A DNA stretch of 64,000 bases from the NCBI RefSeq assembly GCF_030159595.1, contig NZ_BSKJ01000013.1:62001-126000 (forward strand), written 5' to 3'. The DNA comes from Pseudomonas putida. Its GTDB lineage: Bacteria > Pseudomonadota > Gammaproteobacteria > Pseudomonadales > Pseudomonadaceae. A model generated the notes under the pieces. The model did not search any database. It saw nothing but the letters and a program-made list of their open reading frames with translations, and was not told the DNA's origin. Below are positions 27,408 through 35,795 of this stretch, one piece after another. The translations under genes were made by a program, and so were the position numbers. How positions within the stretch are numbered: position 1 is the first letter of the stretch; every line of letters starts with the position of its first letter.

Positions 27408-28331
27408 ATGGCTACCTCCACAGTTGCTGCGCTGCAGATTGGATCGCGGCTGGAAGGAAAAACCAAGACACTCGAAGCGATCCTTTCCTACGAGACGCAG
27501 ATCAAAGACTCCGGTGCGACCTTGGTGGTGATGCCCGAGGCGATCTTAGGTGGTTACCCGAAGGGCGAGACCTTCGGTACCTACCTTGGTTATCGGCTCC
27601 CTGAAGGGCGTGAAGCATTCCAGGAGTACTATGCCAATGCCATTGATGTCCCAGGCGTAGAGACAGAAGAGTTGGCCGGTCTGGCTGAGCGTACAGGAGC
27701 ACATCTCGTAGTCGGCGTTATTGAGCGTTCAGGAAGCACTTTGTACTGCACCGCGTTGTTCTTCTCCCCGGAACACGGCTTAATCAACAAGCATCGTAAG
27801 CTTATGCCCACCGGCACCGAGCGTCTGATCTGGGGTCAAGGGGATGGTTCAACCTTGCCTGTTGTAGAGGCGCCTGCTGGCAAAATTGGTGCGGCAATTT
27901 GTTGGGAGAATCACATGCCACTCTTGCGTACCGCCATGTACGCTAAGGGCGTTCAAATCTGGTGCGCGCCAACGGTAGACGAGCGTGACATCTGGCAGTC
28001 GTCTATGCGGCACATCGCTCATGAAGGGCGGATGTTTGTGATCAGTGCGTGCCAGGTTCAGCCATCGCCTAAAGCATCAGGCATTCAAGTGCCTCACTGG
28101 GATGAAGATCGTCCGCTGATTCAAGGTAACAGCATGATCATAGGCCCTTTGGGGGACATGCTAGCTGGGCCGTTGAAAGGTGAAGAAGGTTTAGTCACCG
28201 CCACTATTGATACCGATGAACTCATTCGCGCCCGTTACGACTTTGATGTAGTTGGCCATTATTCGCGACCTGATGTGTTCTCGCTACATGTAGATGAGCG
28301 CTCAAAGCAAAGTGTGGTGGTGACAAAGTAG
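27408..28331 (+). CDS. Nitrilase (arylacetonitrilase-like)
   Basis: This carbon-nitrogen hydrolase of 307 residues converts a nitrile to the acid and ammonia. The triad is visible at E44 ('VVMPEAILGG'), K131 ('KHRKLMPTG') and C165 ('AAICWENHMP'), the true nitrilase form (C-W-E) and not the amidase form. The ATG at 27408 gives the normal N-terminus. The C-terminus is shorter than in many ~340-residue aromatic nitrilases. Since it lies near mandelate genes, mandelonitrile or phenylacetonitrile-type substrates are plausible but unproven. Confidence 0.92.
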   Translation: MATSTVAALQIGSRLEGKTKTLEAILSYETQIKDSGATLVVMPEAILGGYPKGETFGTYLGYRLPEGREAFQEYYANAIDVPGVETEELAGLAERTGAHLVVGVIERSGSTLYCTALFFSPEHGLINKHRKLMPTGTERLIWGQGDGSTLPVVEAPAGKIGAAICWENHMPLLRTAMYAKGVQIWCAPTVDERDIWQSSMRHIAHEGRMFVISACQVQPSPKASGIQVPHWDEDRPLIQGNSMIIGPLGDMLAGPLKGEEGLVTATIDTDELIRARYDFDVVGHYSRPDVFSLHVDERSKQSVVVTK

Positions 28332-28359
28332 CGGCGAAGATTCGCTAAACCTACGTTTG

Positions 28360-28388
28360 GGCGGCATTTAAAAATGCTGCCTCATTTT
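28360..28388 (+). terminator. Terminator after nitrilase
   Basis: The hairpin GGCGGCATTT / AAATGCTGCC (28360-28369 with 28372-28381, one wobble pair) is followed by 'TCATTTT', about 30 bases after the stop codon. Confidence 0.75.
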
Positions 28389-28489
28389 AAGCTCCGACGA
28401 TTACGCTTGTTCGCCACTTTGGAGTTTCAGGTTACTCTACAGCTTGCAGATGGTGGTGTAGCTGGACATGCCGGCCAGTGTTCATTGAG

Positions 28490-28655
28490 GTCGTAAACCA
28501 GCGCCTTCGCGAGCGTAGGCGATTGCTACCGCACGCCCGATGCCGCTATCAGCGCCGGTGATCAAGGCGATTTTACCTACGAGTCGGTTGTTGCCGGTGT
28601 AGCTCTGTTCACCGCAGTCCGAATAGCCCGAGCCCTCCAGGCGCCTTGAGGCATC
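28490..28655 (-). pseudogene. Fragment of a short-chain dehydrogenase gene
   Basis: Read on the minus strand, this segment encodes 'GKIALITGADSGIGRAVAIA' preceded by 'DCGEQSYTGNNRLV', the N-terminal NAD-binding part of an SDR close to the YghA/YhdF type. There is no start codon in a good place and the frame is lost after about 50 residues, so only a fragment of the ~285-residue gene remains. Confidence 0.75.
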
Positions 28656-28683
28656 GCCGGAGGGCGTGGCGCAGGAAGCTGTA

Positions 28684-29214
28684 CTAATCGGCCAGTGCCT
28701 TGATCAACTGTTGGTTGAAGGTCTGAATATCGTCCGGCTGGCGGCTGGTGATCAGGTTGCCGTACACCACCACTTGCTCATCCACCCAATCGTCACCCGC
28801 ATTCCGAATGTCGTCCTGCAATGTCTTGTAGCTGGTCATCCGCTTGTCTTTGGCCAAGCACGCGGCACCAGCAGCCAGCCTCCGTGGCAGATGACGGCCA
28901 GCGGCTTGCCAGTCGCGTCGTGGCTCTTTATCAAGTTCTGCGCACCGGGGATCAAGCGGATCGTGTCGGAGTTCTGCACGCCGCCGGGCAGCACCAGGGC
29001 ATCATAGAGATCGAGTTGGGCACTTTCGAAGGTTGCATTCGTCGGCGGGCTTGTCGTGATTCCAGCCACGCACCGCGCCGTCCTTGTCAGCGAGGATATC
29101 GACCACCGCACCAGCTTTCTGCAAAGCCTCCCGCGGCTCGGTTAGCTCGATTTGCTCAAAACCATCAGTCACCAGGAAGGCCACGCGTTTGCCACTCAGT
29201 TGTGCATTCATCAT
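28684..29214 (-). pseudogene. DJ-1/PfpI family gene broken by frameshifts
   Basis: The gene starts 'MMNAQLSGKRVAFLVTDGFE', continues in a second frame with 'YDALVLPGGVQNSD' and the nucleophile-elbow region 'PLAVICHGGWLLV', and ends in a third frame with 'DDIQTFNQQLIKALAD'. Together this is a complete ~178-residue PfpI-type protein interrupted by two frameshifts near 29050 and 28850. The first shift is not at a homopolymer and seems to involve lost bases, so real decay is likely. The SDR fragment lies just downstream. Confidence 0.85.
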
Positions 29215-29378
29215 TGAATCTCCATTTTCGATAAGGCTGACAGGGGAAGCCTCTGGCCCGGCGCGATGTTCAAAGGCGACGCCTCAGCGGCATCGACGTT
29301 GGGCATGATTGATGGGAAGTCCTGCGAGCAAACCGATGACTGCCGCACTCAGCAACAGCGGTATCTTGTCTTTAGGGG

Positions 29379-29804
29379 TTAAGCCGATGCCCTCCATGCT
29401 TCTCGGCCTACCCGCTGGCGCGAGCAGATTCTCGGAGGATTCCAGCGCGCAGGAATGCGGTTCAATGGTGTATCTGGATTCGACTGAGCGGCAGCCTCAA
29501 CCTCCTCAGCCATGGTGCTGACGTCCAATCTGTTCAGCTTCAACTCTGTGCCGTCCACCAAGGTCAGTGTCACGTCTTCAATGTCTCCCGCTGCGCGACC
29601 TGGAAAAATCGGTTCGCCTGCAGCATCCAGGTTGTCGTAAATGAAGCGCTTGCCCTCCAGCCAACCAACGGCTGTGAGTAGCTCGGGGCCGAGGTAGTAT
29701 TTTCCATCAAGGAAGAAGCCTGGAAACTGGTGAGCGCATTCGACGTTCTCTACGGAGTGACGCTCGCCCGCCTTCATGCCTGTTGCTGGATCAATCATGA
29801 CCAC
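29379..29804 (-). CDS. Hypothetical protein, possibly with a shifted C-terminus
   Basis: I do not recognise this 141-residue frame. The first ~95 residues look protein-like and acidic ('FFLDGKYYLGPELLTAVGWL'), with no signal peptide. The last ~35 residues are rich in R and P and resemble an out-of-frame tail. In the neighbouring frame the DNA just downstream (to about 29283) encodes a hydrophobic segment 'IPLLLSAAVIGLLAGLP', so the gene may be frameshifted and once have ended in a membrane segment. It sits among gene fragments. Confidence 0.4.
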   Translation of the reverse strand: MVMIDPATGMKAGERHSVENVECAHQFPGFFLDGKYYLGPELLTAVGWLEGKRFIYDNLDAAGEPIFPGRAAGDIEDVTLTLVDGTELKLNRLDVSTMAEEVEAAAQSNPDTPLNRIPARWNPPRICSRQRVGREAWRASA

Positions 29805-29964
29805 GACCTCCGTATGCTGGTATAGCCATCGCCGGATTGAAGAGGAGCGAGTGCGGAAAGAGAGGATTGACCAGCAGCGTCGCTTGGATAAGCTGCGTCA
29901 GAATTTGATGAAAAATATAGAAGGCTGGGAGCGCGCTCAGCGACTGCGAGCATCATTCAGGTGA
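29797..29964 (+). CDS. Short basic helical ORF, probable fragment
   Basis: This 55-codon frame is strongly charged and helical ('RRIEEERVRKERIDQQRRLD', then 'WERAQRLR'). The pattern resembles the C-terminal tail of longer DNA-associated proteins, so it may be the end of a truncated gene. There is no clear ribosome site. Confidence 0.2.
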   Translation: MTTTSVCWYSHRRIEEERVRKERIDQQRRLDKLRQNLMKNIEGWERAQRLRASFR

Positions 29965-30234
29965 GAGTCGAAGCTTCGCCTCCGGAGGAAGCAACTCAAA
30001 TGGCGTTTGCAATGTGAGTTAGCTGGGCTATACAACAAACCGAGCTGCTTGATCCAATAAAAGTGAATATCCAGGAATTTATTGACCTGTCCGTGGACTT
30101 TCCGGACTGAGAATATGGTTGCTGGAGCAGTAGCAAGCAAGCCGAAGGCTGGTGGCCCTGATTTTCATTTGGGTTTGAACTTAACCTGCGTTAGGATCCT
30201 CTTAAGATCATCCACACATTACGGGAGTGCGCAC

Positions 30235-30600
30235 ATGTCGCGTTTGGCAGAATTTCGACAGCTCGAGCAAAAATTGGCCGCGCAACTGGCCGAGTTGGAA
30301 GCCATGAAAGGCTCCGCCGAGCTACAGAAAGAGATCGATTTTGAGACCAAACTGCGGGATCTTCTGGCCAAGTACGGCTACAGCCTCCGCGATGTCATCA
30401 ACCTGCTGGATCCGCAGGCCGGCCGCCGTGCAGCACCTGCTGCTGTAGAGAAAGCGCCGCGCCGCGCCCGCCAGGTTAAGCAATACAAAAATCCTCACTC
30501 CGGTGAGGTCATTGAAACTAAAGGCGGCAACCACTCGCGATTGAAGGAGTGGAAGAAGGAGTACGGCTCTGACGAGGTTGAGAGCTGGGTCTCTAAGTAA
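30235..30600 (+). CDS. MvaT/Tur-family H-NS-like xenogeneic silencer
   Basis: This 121-residue protein is a nucleoid-associated silencer of the Pseudomonas MvaT/MvaU/TurA family, which binds A+T-rich foreign DNA. The N-terminal half is a coiled coil for oligomers ('LAEFRQLEQKLAAQLAELEA'); the C-terminal domain has 'QVKQYKNPHSGEVIETKGGN' and 'LKEWKKEYG', with the R/K-GGN hook that enters the minor groove. The ATG at 30235 is preferred to the longer frame. Core copies exist elsewhere in Pseudomonas, so this one, inside accessory DNA, may be an island-borne paralogue. Confidence 0.93.
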   Translation: MSRLAEFRQLEQKLAAQLAELEAMKGSAELQKEIDFETKLRDLLAKYGYSLRDVINLLDPQAGRRAAPAAVEKAPRRARQVKQYKNPHSGEVIETKGGNHSRLKEWKKEYGSDEVESWVSK

Positions 30601-30617
30601 GTCGTGATAGCATGCAC

Positions 30618-30645
30618 AAAACCTCCGCTCGCGGGGGTTTTTTTA
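30618..30645 (+). terminator. Terminator after the MvaT-like gene
   Basis: The hairpin ACCTCCGC/GCGGGGGT at about 30620-30637 is followed by seven T, starting about 20 bases after the stop. Confidence 0.85.
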
Positions 30646-31289
30646 CGTCTCGTGAATGAGGTCTCATCTGCTGAGCACGAGTCGCTCCTTTACGCCACTT
30701 GATACGCAGCCCAGCTGACAATGAGCCCGCCCAACCGGGATATGACCGATGCTTGGGCGTGTGCGGCTTGAGTAGCTTCGTCAGAAAAACGGGCTTTCTG
30801 TGAAGGTGTCAGGGGGTTAGGAAAAGCGACTAGAAAAAATATTTCGACGCACCCCCTTGAAATTTTTTTTGCGGGACGGAGTATATATTTTGTAAACAAC
30901 AAAAAGCAGCGCGACAGGGCTCTCTAACCGTCTCCAGCGCTGCTCCTGCGCTTCAGCCTTTGCACGTCAGTTACTACCTACAATTTCTGACTGCTTTTTG
31001 ATCAGGAAACTTGTCCTGACGTTTTGATTTCTCCGCTGTGGTTTGGCGCTTTTGAAAAACGTCGCTTCCTCCGGCCTTATGGCCGGCTAGATTTGCATTT
31101 GTGCTCAAATTCAGAGCAGCCCCCAATTTTTTTAGCTGAGATCGGCGGATTTCGGTTCACAGGCTATACCGGAACAGAGAGAGGCTTTACGAGTAGCGCC
31201 AGGCCACTTATCTATGTCGAAGTTCGGTTTGGGTGTTCTTCCATGCCGCAAACAAACGGGCAGATGCCCAGGCACAGAGAGGCTTTTCC
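30646..31289. other. Non-coding stretch with AT-rich promoter-like segment and hairpin
   Basis: No convincing gene lies here. An A+T-rich block at 30835-30900 holds TTGAAA (30857-30862) and TATATA/TATATT (30882-30889); the spacing of 19-21 is long for sigma-70. A hairpin CCGGCC/GGCCGG occurs near 31073-31088. The next gene starts at 31290, so this could be a long 5' leader of about 390 bases. Confidence 0.35.
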
Positions 31290-31520
31290 ATGCAGGACTA
31301 CAAAGCTCAGCTCACAAAAGCTACGGAAGGGCTGCACTATTGTGATTTGATCCTGACAGCCCAAGAGGCTGATGATCTGCGGGCCCTGGTGAAAGACCTA
31401 CAGGCATCGGGTAAGCACCCTGGGCTCAGTGGCGTGTTCAAAACGATCCTGGAAGAAACCTGGAGCAATGATGAACCGTGGCCAACAATCTCATCAGAAT
31501 CGAAGCCTGGGCTGGATTGA
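31290..31520 (+). CDS. Small hypothetical protein (76 residues)
   Basis: This small acidic protein starts 'MQDYKAQLTKATEGLHYCDL' and is predicted helical. The ATG at 31290 follows AGAGAGG; the frame is open from 31233. I do not recognise it. It stands between the silencer gene and a convergent XRE-type regulator. Confidence 0.55.
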   Translation: MQDYKAQLTKATEGLHYCDLILTAQEADDLRALVKDLQASGKHPGLSGVFKTILEETWSNDEPWPTISSESKPGLD

Positions 31521-31566
31521 TCTGATGCCATTTCCAGCGGGCGGATCGCCCGAGTGTTCTTAGCAG

Positions 31567-31953
31567 TCAAGGCACTGGAAAGTAGGGCTGTGTTTGCTGA
31601 GCCTGCGAGGCCTGGGGTTCGTGAGGCTTGCGAGCAGTGATGCAATGGACGGCGTTTTCCAAGCCTGGCACACCCCCATCGCATTCCAGGCCTTCAATTT
31701 CTGAGCGAAGGTCGTGAATGAGGTCGGTCGCCGGTTTGCCGGTCTCTTGACTCAGAGTAAGAGTCAGCAGCGTCAAGGGGCTCAGTTCAAGTCGTTGGCT
31801 CACTTGCTGGAGCTTGTCCAGCGTCAGGCTTGATCGAGCGCCTTCCAATTTGGACAAGAACGTCCGACTCGTATTACCAAAGTCGCGCTGCGAGAGTTTG
31901 CGCTTGCAGCGAAGCGCTCGAAGGACGATGGCGAATGATGACTTCAAGGACAT
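31567..31953 (-). CDS. XRE-family HTH regulator
   Basis: This 128-residue protein has an N-terminal Cro/C1-type helix-turn-helix ('LRALRCKRKLSQRDFGNTSR' then 'FLSKLEGARSSLTLDKLQ'), followed by a helical and then a Q/P-rich tail. It is divergent from the coiled-coil gene at 32145, with an SOS box in the intervening DNA. It could repress that gene or be a phage-type regulator. Confidence 0.85.
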   Translation of the reverse strand: MSLKSSFAIVLRALRCKRKLSQRDFGNTSRTFLSKLEGARSSLTLDKLQQVSQRLELSPLTLLTLTLSQETGKPATDLIHDLRSEIEGLECDGGVPGLENAVHCITARKPHEPQASQAQQTQPYFPVP

Positions 31954-32071
31954 GTGCGGCTCCTTCGAATATGCCTTTCCTCAGTGATCTTGACGCTGCA
32001 CCCGCCGTTCCCCCTGAGCTTCGCGACTAGCTGGCTAGGTTGTTGATGGGGGCGAGCCACTTCGTCGAGAT

Positions 32072-32091
32072 ACTGTTGATGCATACAGTAT
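32072..32091 (+). promoter_or_regulatory. LexA (SOS) box
   Basis: TACTGTTGATGCATACAGTA is a perfect CTGT-N8-ACAG site with symmetric TA flanks, as for the main gamma-proteobacterial LexA. It ends 53 bases upstream of the ATG at 32145. Damage-inducible expression of that gene, and perhaps of the T5orf172 gene downstream, is inferred. Confidence 0.75.
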
Positions 32092-32111
32092 ATCTCGCTA
32101 AGCTCTGTAGG

Positions 32112-32125
32112 AGAACATTTGTACT
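32112..32125 (+). promoter_or_regulatory. AGAACATTTGTACT, copy 1 of a GTAC-N4-GTAC-like motif
   Basis: This imperfect palindrome is followed by CTTGGC and lies 20 bases before the ATG at 32145. Close copies occur at 41271 and 53384. The form resembles the AGTAC-N4-GTGCT site reported for the second LexA of P. putida. See the finding on this motif. Confidence 0.5.
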
Positions 32126-32144
32126 CTTGGCAGTGAACAGCGTT

Positions 32145-32393
32145 ATGAACAACTCGGATGAGATCGTCGACGACCGCTTCGCTTTCTTTTCGCGCGAGGA
32201 GCTGTTGGAGCAGCAGTGCCTCCTCCTCCAGAGCGAGCTTGTCGTAATGGGGGAGGAGTTGGCGGCCTCCCGCGAGAAAATTGCCACATTGGTCTTGATG
32301 TGGACGGGCATCAAGGAAGAGCTACGGCAAGCTGAGGCGGAGTTGAGTAACGCAAGGCAGCAGCTTGATATGAGCTTCACGGCACGATCGTAA
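32145..32393 (+). CDS. Small coiled-coil protein behind an SOS box
   Basis: This 82-residue protein (from 'MNNSDEIVDDRFAFFSREEL') is almost wholly helical and forms a coiled coil ('EELLEQQCLLLQSELVVMGE'). An ATG at 32079 in the same frame overlaps the SOS box, so the start at 32145 is more likely, though its ribosome site is weak. I do not recognise the family. Its promoter region carries two palindromes. Confidence 0.5.
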   Translation: MNNSDEIVDDRFAFFSREELLEQQCLLLQSELVVMGEELAASREKIATLVLMWTGIKEELRQAEAELSNARQQLDMSFTARS

Positions 32394-32582
32394 TTCCCTT
32401 CACGCTTGCTGCCTTCCGTGATGGCTTTATGATTTCACTCCGGTTACGCTCATTCGCAGCAGGGAAGAGGTGCATTGAGCTAACGCCGGAAATGCTCCGC
32501 ACGGCAGATCATTGTAGGGCGATCGCATACCTACCTCGTGCTTCTCCGCTCTAAGCATTCGACTCAAACGAGGAAGGAACCC

Positions 32583-33941
32583 ATGTCGTTTAGCGACTAT
32601 CTGAAAGGCCCAGCCCATCGACAGCGTGCTGAAGCCCTTGAAACACAGCTTGCGGAGCTTCAGCTGCAGCATTCGCAACTGCAAGAGCTCGTTACGAAGA
32701 TCGGCGCCATGGAAGTAGTGAATATCCAGCAGCTGATTGCGCAAGAGCAAGCGAGGCTGACGGGTGTACGCGAGCAAACCCAACGTGCTGAAAGGGAGTT
32801 GGCTGCTCTCTTCCAGCGCACCACTGATCTGCAGGGGCAGATACTCGTTTGGGAAGAGACGTTGCTCCTGGAGAGCTTCGCCCTCTATGAGCCCAAGTTC
32901 AAGCTAACCAGCAGTCAGGAGTACAAAGCTCGACTGGATCACGTCCGTGATCGTCAGAAAGTCCTGATCAAGAATGGGCAGGCGGCCACCGGCAACATGA
33001 ACTGGACGGTGAACAATAGCCAGGCCCAAGGCCGTAAGCTTGTCAACGACATGATCAAGCTGGTGATTCGCTCGTTCAACAATGAAGCTGATGCCTGCGT
33101 GGCCAACGTGAAATTTGACAACGTCGAGCTCGGCGAGAAGCGGATTCTCAAATCGTTTGAAGCTTGCAATCGCCTAGGCAAGATCATGAGCGTAGAGATA
33201 TCCGGCATCTACCTCGACCTCAAGCTCGATGAGCTTCACCTTGCTCATGAATTCCAGATCAAGAAGCAAGAAGAAAAGGAGGAGGCAAAACGGGCCCGGG
33301 AAGAGCTGCGAGAGCAGCAGAAGCTCGAGCAAGAGATTCGCGCGGCGCGAGAGAAAATCGCCAAGGAGCGGAAGCACTTCACTACGGCAATGCGCGACCT
33401 CCAGGCTCGTCTTGAGCAAGTGCAGTCTGATGAGGAGCGCTCGGCACTGCTGGTGAAGTTAGCCGAAGTTGAGGCAGGTCGAGCCGAGCTCGAGAGCGAA
33501 GAAAAGCTCATTGATTACCGCGAGCAGAACGCCAAAGCCGGTTATGTGTATGTGATTTCTAACCTGGGAGCGTTCGGAGAGGGCATCTACAAGATTGGCA
33601 TGACTCGCCGCCTGGAACCCATGGATCGGGTAGATGAGCTGGGTGATGCATCGGTGCCATTCTGGTTCGACGTGCATGCGATGGTTTTCTCGAACAATGC
33701 ACCAGCGTTGGAGGCAAAGCTCCACGATCACTTTGCTACTGGCCGCCTCAACAAGGTCAACGGTCGCAAAGAATTCTTCCGGGCTGACATTGCAGAGATC
33801 GAGAGAATCATTAGAGAAAATTACGATGCTGTCGTCGAGGTCACCCATGAGGCGCCGGCAGAGCAGTACCGTGAAAGCCTTCGCATGGAATTGCCCAAGC
33901 CTGCCATTCACCAATCGGAGCGGATGACAGCACAGAGCTAA
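32583..33941 (+). CDS. DUF4041 / T5orf172 (GIY-YIG) domain protein
   Basis: This 452-residue protein has an N-terminal coiled coil (residues ~10-85), a central DUF4041-like region (~90-220, 'ARLDHVRDRQKVLIKNGQAA'), a long charged coiled coil (~225-320) and a C-terminal GIY-YIG-type T5orf172 domain ('AGYVYVISNLGAFGEGIYKI' with 'GMTRRLEPMDRVDELGDASV'). Such proteins occur in phages and genomic islands and are thought to act as nucleases. The ATG at 32583 follows GAGGAAGG. It stands alone, 190 bases after the coiled-coil gene. Confidence 0.85.
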   Translation: MSFSDYLKGPAHRQRAEALETQLAELQLQHSQLQELVTKIGAMEVVNIQQLIAQEQARLTGVREQTQRAERELAALFQRTTDLQGQILVWEETLLLESFALYEPKFKLTSSQEYKARLDHVRDRQKVLIKNGQAATGNMNWTVNNSQAQGRKLVNDMIKLVIRSFNNEADACVANVKFDNVELGEKRILKSFEACNRLGKIMSVEISGIYLDLKLDELHLAHEFQIKKQEEKEEAKRAREELREQQKLEQEIRAAREKIAKERKHFTTAMRDLQARLEQVQSDEERSALLVKLAEVEAGRAELESEEKLIDYREQNAKAGYVYVISNLGAFGEGIYKIGMTRRLEPMDRVDELGDASVPFWFDVHAMVFSNNAPALEAKLHDHFATGRLNKVNGRKEFFRADIAEIERIIRENYDAVVEVTHEAPAEQYRESLRMELPKPAIHQSERMTAQS

Positions 33942-34074
33942 AGTCGCATGCCTGCACGCGGGAAGGGTGGCCTCTGTTTGTACCCAAGGCTAGTAGCCGT
34001 CCGCGAGATCGTTATCGCCCCATGAGAGAGAGGCTTAGCCGTTTTCGGGCCCCGAGCGGCTAAGTAATGGTGAC

Positions 34075-34314
34075 TCAGATGAATGAGCGTACTCGCTGCC
34101 ACTCATTCCAGCACTCTTCTGGGACGATGTCTTCATAACCCCGCTCTTTCTCCAACGCAACGGCGGCACTGAAAGGCACTGCTGTCGCGGTTGCATTATC
34201 TCGAATCTCAAGCACCTCATCCTCGCTGAGCGGTGTGCCTTTGCAATCCTCTGCCGCTTTAAGCAGGGATACAAGCGTAGGTATAAATACGAGACACAAC
34301 GGATCTGTAGACAA
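34075..34314 (-). CDS. Small hypothetical protein, TTG start
   Basis: This acidic 79-residue protein ends 'EECWNEWQRVRSFI'. The start is a TTG at 34314, supported by AGGAG at a distance of about nine bases; no ATG gives an equal product. I do not recognise the function. The regular helix pattern and good ribosome site favour a real gene. Confidence 0.55.
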   Translation of the reverse strand: MSTDPLCLVFIPTLVSLLKAAEDCKGTPLSEDEVLEIRDNATATAVPFSAAVALEKERGYEDIVPEECWNEWQRVRSFI

Positions 34315-34721
34315 AAGCTTGTCTCCTGAGGCGGATAATCGGGATTAGTGGATGCAGCTTATAGACCTGGGCGAGCACGCGCAAAGCCTGAGCACGCCTT
34401 GGCAGCTTTAGACGGGCGTCAAGTCACCCTTGGGATCAGCCTAGGGTCATAACGATTGTTCCTAGTCGGCTGGGTCACACTCATGATTGCAGCTGCGAGC
34501 CGCCCGTGCGAAGAGTCAGTTATTACATCCGAGCGCCCACGGCCTTATTTGGTTTTTACACCAATTTACTTTCAACGGGTACGTCCCCGTCATTGAGGCA
34601 GCGTCGACTTGGCAATCGTGGTCTCGACGGGATTTGGCTTGATCGTGCCGCTTTTTGCAGGCTGGACTTGCAGCGACAAGCCTTTATCATGGGCTGTCCT
34701 ACTCAGCCTGAAAGGAAGCAA
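34315..34721. other. Gap without a supported gene
   Basis: About 400 bases between divergent small genes. Open frames here have no ribosome site or recognisable product, and I see no repeat or terminator. Confidence 0.4.
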
Positions 34722-34997
34722 ATGATCATCAACAAGGTATTTCGGCTTGCTGTCTCACTGCCTATTTATGCAGTATCCGTCCTCATTTGGATCTATATTG
34801 CAAGCACGATTTTCAAATCTGTGTTACCCGCATTCAAAGGCTATATGACGCCTTTTCAAGTTGGTCAGTTACTGGGGAATTTTCTCATCTGCCTCCTCGT
34901 AGCAGCGTTATCAATAGGGGTGTGGTTGCTAGGAAGATATGTGCGCACCTCCAGCTTCAAAAGAGTGCGGAAGCAGTTGGCGATCGATCAGTCCTAA
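34722..34997 (+). CDS. Small membrane protein (two TM segments)
   Basis: This 91-residue protein starts 'MIINKVFRLAVSLPIYAVSV' and has two hydrophobic segments (about 7-30 and 47-70) with a basic tail. AAAGGAAG precedes the ATG at 34722; the upstream open frame is ignored. No family is recognised. Confidence 0.55.
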   Translation: MIINKVFRLAVSLPIYAVSVLIWIYIASTIFKSVLPAFKGYMTPFQVGQLLGNFLICLLVAALSIGVWLLGRYVRTSSFKRVRKQLAIDQS

Positions 34998-35179
34998 TAT
35001 TTTCAGGCCTAATCTTCAGGGTGAATGGCGGCACAGAAGATCGCCCCGTGGGACGAACATACGAGTAAGCGTCCGGGCAAACCGTCTTGCAAGACTAAAC
35101 CGTGCCGAGGTGCTTGCCAGGGGGCTTCGTTTACTCACTTCATCGTCCGCTCTGATCTCGGCGAAGCAGACGTTCAAAG

Positions 35180-35578
35180 TTACGGGGAAACCAGTCCGAG
35201 CTCGGCAAGCGCTTTCAGGCCATCAGCATCCACGACTCGAGCGATATCCGCAGGTGTCCAGGTCGAAATCTCTTGCCTGAAAATCTCGCTCGAGCGAAAA
35301 GGCATTGTCGACATAGCATCGAGCATTCCAACTCTTGAGTTTTGATAGCGATCGACGTCGTCTAGCTGCAGAAAATAGCAGTCGGCGTACTCGGAGAAGA
35401 CCAGCTTAGCTGAGGCACGGAGGCGCAGGTGCTCGCGCAGCAACTCGAGGGCAAAACCTGGGCCTCGGACAGCTTCGGTTGCGATGATCATCCGATTCGG
35501 ACACAGAGGCAGGTCATGTCGAGGTGCTCCTGAGAGGGCCTCGCCGCGATCGATTTCGTCTACCCCAGTCTTTTCCAT
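35180..35578 (-). CDS. Hypothetical protein (132 residues)
   Basis: This soluble protein has a balanced composition and a pattern such as 'ALELLREHLRLRASAKLVFS' and 'TWTPADIARVVDADGLKALA'. I do not recognise it; it has no signal peptide or catalytic motif that I can name. It is isolated among small orphan genes. Confidence 0.5.
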   Translation of the reverse strand: MEKTGVDEIDRGEALSGAPRHDLPLCPNRMIIATEAVRGPGFALELLREHLRLRASAKLVFSEYADCYFLQLDDVDRYQNSRVGMLDAMSTMPFRSSEIFRQEISTWTPADIARVVDADGLKALAELGLVSP

Positions 35579-35795
35579 TTCACCATTTCCTGAATTAGTT
35601 GCGTCGTGCTCTCTGACTACCGGGCAGGGTACACGGGATCGTCTAGCATCGCCTATCCCCGGAGGGGCTAAGGGGCGCGAGCGCTAGACTTAGCCTTGAG
35701 CATCATTGCGTTGCCGATATGAGTCTGCAATGACCTTTGGAGGAGCGGGGTGTACCGTAATAGGCTCTGCTGACTTATGATCCGAAGGCCTGGGA

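Noticed and set aside
30690..30902. Minus-strand 70-codon frame
   Set aside because: Hydrophobic and aromatic parts come from the A+T-rich promoter-like block; no ribosome site.
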